Shown one piece after another: positions 6,291 to 7,877 of a stretch of DNA of 7,877 nucleotides. Source of the stretch: Methanomicrobiaceae archaeon UBA436 (lineage in GTDB: Archaea > Halobacteriota > Methanomicrobia > Methanomicrobiales > Methanoculleaceae); assembly GCA_002497965.1 (NCBI GenBank), contig DAFR01000059.1:20615-28491 (forward strand), in the 5' to 3' direction. Position 1 is the first letter of the stretch; every line of letters starts with the position of its first letter. The position numbers were made by a program, and so were the translations under genes. The notes beneath the pieces are model-generated. The model searched no databases. It was not told the origin of the DNA and worked only from the letters and a program-made list of their open reading frames with translations.

Positions 6291-6300
6291 ATCCTCCTTT
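6291..6300 (-). promoter_or_regulatory. Strong ribosome binding site of the Cys-rich gene
   Basis: Minus-strand AAAGGAGGAT lies 5 nt before the ATG at 6285 and selects this start over the longer open frame. Confidence 0.75.
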
Positions 6301-6310
6301 TCCGGTGACC

Positions 6311-6326
6311 CTATATATTATATTTT
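6311..6326 (-). promoter_or_regulatory. TATA box of the Cys-rich gene
   Basis: The minus strand reads AAATATAATATATAG, about 25-40 bp upstream of the start codon. It is the last feature on the left side that looks archaeal, so the junction with the bacterial-looking DNA lies to its right. Confidence 0.5.
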
Positions 6327-6388
6327 TACCACTTGGTTCCCTAAAAATCAAAGGAAATTTGCGTCTTTTCGTTTCTCTCGTTCCGTGT

Positions 6389-6394
6389 TATGAT
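6389..6394 (+). promoter_or_regulatory. Possible bacterial -10 element of the TPR gene
   Basis: TATGAT matches a sigma-70-type -10 box at 5 of 6 positions and lies 22 bp before the ATG at 6417. The matching -35 position (about 6366-6371, TTTTCG) is poor, so support is weak. Confidence 0.25.
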
Positions 6395-6416
6395 TGTTTA
6401 AAAATTGGGAGGAAAA

Positions 6417-7025
6417 ATGAAAAAAGAGACAGCAATTCTGGCAATTGTGATTGCCTTTCTTGTAGGATTCATCACCGGGGCAACCTTGGCCATCCTCAGG
6501 GGAACAAAGGGAACAGAAAAAATGGCTGGGGTTCCGGGTTCTCAAATAGCTCCAGTGTCCCAGCAAGAACCTGACCTTACAGAGATGAATCTTAAGATCA
6601 AAGCCCTTAAGGACATTGTCAAAAAAGACCCCAAAAACCTCCCTGCCCTGGTGGAACTCGGAAATCTTTACTTCGATTCCGGACAGCCAAAGGAAGCCAT
6701 CGATGTTTACAGCCAGTATCTCGCCCTCAAACCCGACAATGCGGATGTAAGGACCGATATAGGAATTATGTACAGGGCTCTGGGAGACTTTGACCACGCT
6801 ATCGAAGAGTTTAAGAAAGCCGCCCAATCCGACCCCAGACACGTCAATAGCCGATATAATATCGGCATTGTGCTTCTCCATGATAAAAACGACATCCAGG
6901 GGGCTATCATAGCCTGGGAGGAATATCTCAAAGTTGACCCGAAGAGTGAAAAGGCCCAGCGGGTAAAAGCCCAGATCGAGAGAATGAAGAAAATGGGCAA
7001 AGAAGTGCCTAAAGTTTCAAAGTGA
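6417..7025 (+). CDS. Membrane-anchored tetratricopeptide-repeat protein
   Basis: This 202-residue protein has one N-terminal hydrophobic helix (about 6-27, after MKKE) that would anchor it or serve as an uncleaved signal. A low-complexity linker (about 30-58) follows, then three TPR units: about 75-108 (LVELGNLYFDSGQPKEAI), 109-142 (GIMYRALGDFDHAIEEFKKA) and 143-177 (NIGIVLLHDKNDIQGAI). Each has the usual W/L-G-Y-A-P spacing. The basic tail ends KKMGKEVPKVSK. TPRs mediate protein-protein contact, so it is probably a scaffold facing the periplasm, but the partner is unknown. The start at 6417 is set by GGGAGG at 6407-6412; an in-frame ATG at 6405 precedes this site. The style and mid-range G+C are bacterial and unlike the genes to its left. 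Confidence 0.8.
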   Translation: MKKETAILAIVIAFLVGFITGATLAILRGTKGTEKMAGVPGSQIAPVSQQEPDLTEMNLKIKALKDIVKKDPKNLPALVELGNLYFDSGQPKEAIDVYSQYLALKPDNADVRTDIGIMYRALGDFDHAIEEFKKAAQSDPRHVNSRYNIGIVLLHDKNDIQGAIIAWEEYLKVDPKSEKAQRVKAQIERMKKMGKEVPKVSK

Positions 7026-7087
7026 CTTAAGTTGAAATTCCAAAAAACTTTAGATCACTTTAGTCACTTTAGCTCACTTTAATTTCA
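7018..7087 (+). repeat. TCACTTTAG tandem repeat with flanking inverted copies
   Basis: TCACTTTAG occurs at 7055-7063 and 7064-7072, and TCACTTTAA at 7074-7082. The reverse complement AAAGTGA lies across the TPR stop codon at 7018-7024, and TGAAATT (7033-7039) pairs with AATTTCA (7081-7087). The transcript could therefore fold in several ways. It may end the TPR mRNA or space it from the small downstream ORF. Confidence 0.45.
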
Positions 7088-7098
7088 GGCTGAAAGCG

Positions 7099-7254
7099 AT
7101 GAAAGACGAAAAAGAAGATGAATTAAAAGAAGCCGAAGAGTTATTTAAGGAAGGCCTGAAAAAAATCTTCAAGGCCACAAAGAAGGTGTCCAAGGAAGTG
7201 GTAGAGGGTTTTAGGGAAGGCTACGCCAAAGACGTCACCAAAAAAGAAGAATAG
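7099..7254 (+). CDS. Small charged hypothetical protein, 51 residues
   Basis: ATG 7099 to TAG 7252-7254 encodes 51 residues, nearly all charged or helix-forming (MKDEKEDELKEAEELFKEG near the start; VVEGFREGYAKDV near the end). Lysine and glutamate dominate, in an i, i+4 pattern that predicts one long amphipathic helix. There is no cysteine, membrane segment or signal peptide. The ribosome site is weak (GAAAG about 4 nt upstream). It lies 73 bp after the TPR gene in the same direction and ends just before a good terminator, so the two may form one unit. I do not recognise the family, and a chance frame is possible in A-rich DNA. Confidence 0.5.
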   Translation: MKDEKEDELKEAEELFKEGLKKIFKATKKVSKEVVEGFREGYAKDVTKKEE

Positions 7255-7281
7255 GTTCAGGTTTACGTTCGCTCCGCTCAC

Positions 7282-7316
7282 AGGTTTAGGTTAAGATTTT
7301 TTATTAACCTTAACCT
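7282..7316. terminator. Stem-loop, probably a bidirectional terminator
   Basis: AGGTTTAGGTTAA (7282-7294) pairs with TTAACCTTAACCT (7304-7316) at 12 of 13 positions across a 9 nt loop GATTTTTTA. It lies between the 51-residue ORF (plus) and the convergent tldD end (minus). CCTTAACCT-type repeats continue to 7328, and a T-rich stretch follows at 7330-7339, fitting termination of the plus-strand transcript. The AGGTTNAGGTTAAG flavour is repetitive, so it may also be a dispersed repeat. Confidence 0.55.
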
Positions 7317-7338
7317 CAGCCTTAACCTTGTTCTTTTA

Positions 7339-7877
7339 TTATTTCATCACTCCTACCTGAACATTTCTGAATCGCGCCGGCGAAGCGCCGTGTCCCACAT
7401 GGGCCACCTGCCCGGGTTCTCCCTTTCCACAGTTCGGGGTTCCCCACATCTGCCAGTGGTCCTTATTGGCAATGGCGTCGCAGGAGTTCCAGAACTGCGG
7501 TGTAATCCCTGTATAGGTGGGATTCTTGATCATCTCTCCGATTTTTCCGTTCTTAATTTCCCAGCCGATCTCCGTCCCGAACTGAAAATTGATCCTCTTA
7601 TCATCGATTGACCAGCTCCGATTCGTACTTAAGAAAACTCCCTCTTCCGTATCGGAGATCATATTTTCCAAGGTCCATTCCCCGGGTTCCAGGTTGATGT
7701 TGGTCATCCGGATAAGGGGAATTCGATTCCAGCCGTCCGCCCTCATCGTTCCATTGCTCTCATTGCCGAGAACATGGGCCGTCTCTCTCGAGGTCAGGAG
7801 ATTGACCAGAATCCCCTGTGAGATGATGGGAACCCTCCGGGCCTGGATTCCCTCGTCATCGTATCCGAAAGTCCCCA
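7339..7877 (-). CDS. tldD: TldD/PmbA-family protein, C-terminal part (5' cut by window edge)
   Basis: The frame runs from the window edge to a TAA at 7339-7341 and gives the last 178 residues of a TldD-family protein. It begins GTFGYDDEGIQARRVPII and continues through ETAHVLGNESNGTMR, TNINLEPGEWTLENMI, LSTNRSWSIDDKR, FQFGTEIGWEI, NPTYTGITPQFWNSCDAI, GTPNCGKGEP and HVGHGASPARFRNVQVGV. These are conserved blocks of the C-terminal half. TldD with TldE/PmbA forms a zinc metalloprotease that trims unfolded or leader peptides. The HExxxH zinc site lies in the missing N-terminal half, so activity cannot be judged. The first ATG inside the window (7746) is internal, not the start. The sequence resembles bacterial members; archaeal members exist too. 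A PmbA-like paralogue is the alternative. Confidence 0.85.
   Translation of the reverse strand, partial: GTFGYDDEGIQARRVPIISQGILVNLLTSRETAHVLGNESNGTMRADGWNRIPLIRMTNINLEPGEWTLENMISDTEEGVFLSTNRSWSIDDKRINFQFGTEIGWEIKNGKIGEMIKNPTYTGITPQFWNSCDAIANKDHWQMWGTPNCGKGEPGQVAHVGHGASPARFRNVQVGVMK

Noticed and set aside
6348..6881. 177-codon minus-strand frame over the TPR gene
   Set aside because: Shadow; the plus frame has a ribosome site, a membrane segment and three in-register TPRs.
1..7877. Novel defence or toxin-antitoxin system
   Set aside because: No nuclease-antitoxin pair, reverse transcriptase, helicase, Cas-like or phage gene is visible; endonuclease V is an ordinary repair enzyme.

Overview
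The window joins two kinds of DNA. Bases 1 to about 6330 look like the chromosome of a methanogenic archaeon, most likely Methanomicrobiales (Methanoculleus-like). The evidence is an archaeal-type phosphoribulokinase, an FprA-type F420H2 oxidase, an AqpM-type aquaporin, a small Cys-rich protein resembling DUF2180, high G+C, and AT-rich TATA-like promoters close to start codons. Bases from about 6340 to 7877 look bacterial and anaerobic (perhaps Desulfobacterota or Nitrospirota, a weak guess). They hold a membrane-anchored TPR protein, a 51-residue charged protein and the C-terminal part of a TldD-family protein, with lower G+C, a bacterial-style Shine-Dalgarno and a stem-loop terminator. The change falls in the short gap between two divergent genes. 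It is either a metagenomic assembly chimera or a transfer boundary.

Layout: 1-153 is the end of an unrecognised gene, convergent with phosphoribulokinase (minus, 166-1191). Then come fprA (minus, 1275-2465) and endonuclease V (minus, 2631-3335). A divergent promoter region of about 145 bp follows. Reading rightward from it are rubredoxin (3482-3676) and a TPP-dependent pyruvate-oxidase/acetolactate-synthase-like gene that is broken (3687-4673): one frameshift, then an internal deletion of roughly 200 codons. Bases 4674-5262 have no convincing gene. They start with a good orphan archaeal promoter and hold a run of small perfect hairpins. aqpM (5263-6006) and the Cys-rich gene (6076-6285) follow on the minus strand. 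The bacterial-looking part has the TPR gene (6417-7025), the 51-residue ORF (7099-7254), a stem-loop terminator and the partial tldD (minus, 7339-7877).

Function: phosphoribulokinase makes ribulose-1,5-bisphosphate and in these methanogens belongs to the RuBisCO-containing reductive hexulose-phosphate pathway. FprA reduces O2 to water with F420H2 and rubredoxin is a small electron carrier, so fprA-nfi-rubredoxin reads as an oxygen and DNA-damage defence neighbourhood; that grouping is inference. I see no clear new multi-gene system. The items most worth a second look are the junction near 6330-6400, the decayed TPP gene and the hairpin array at 5030-5231.
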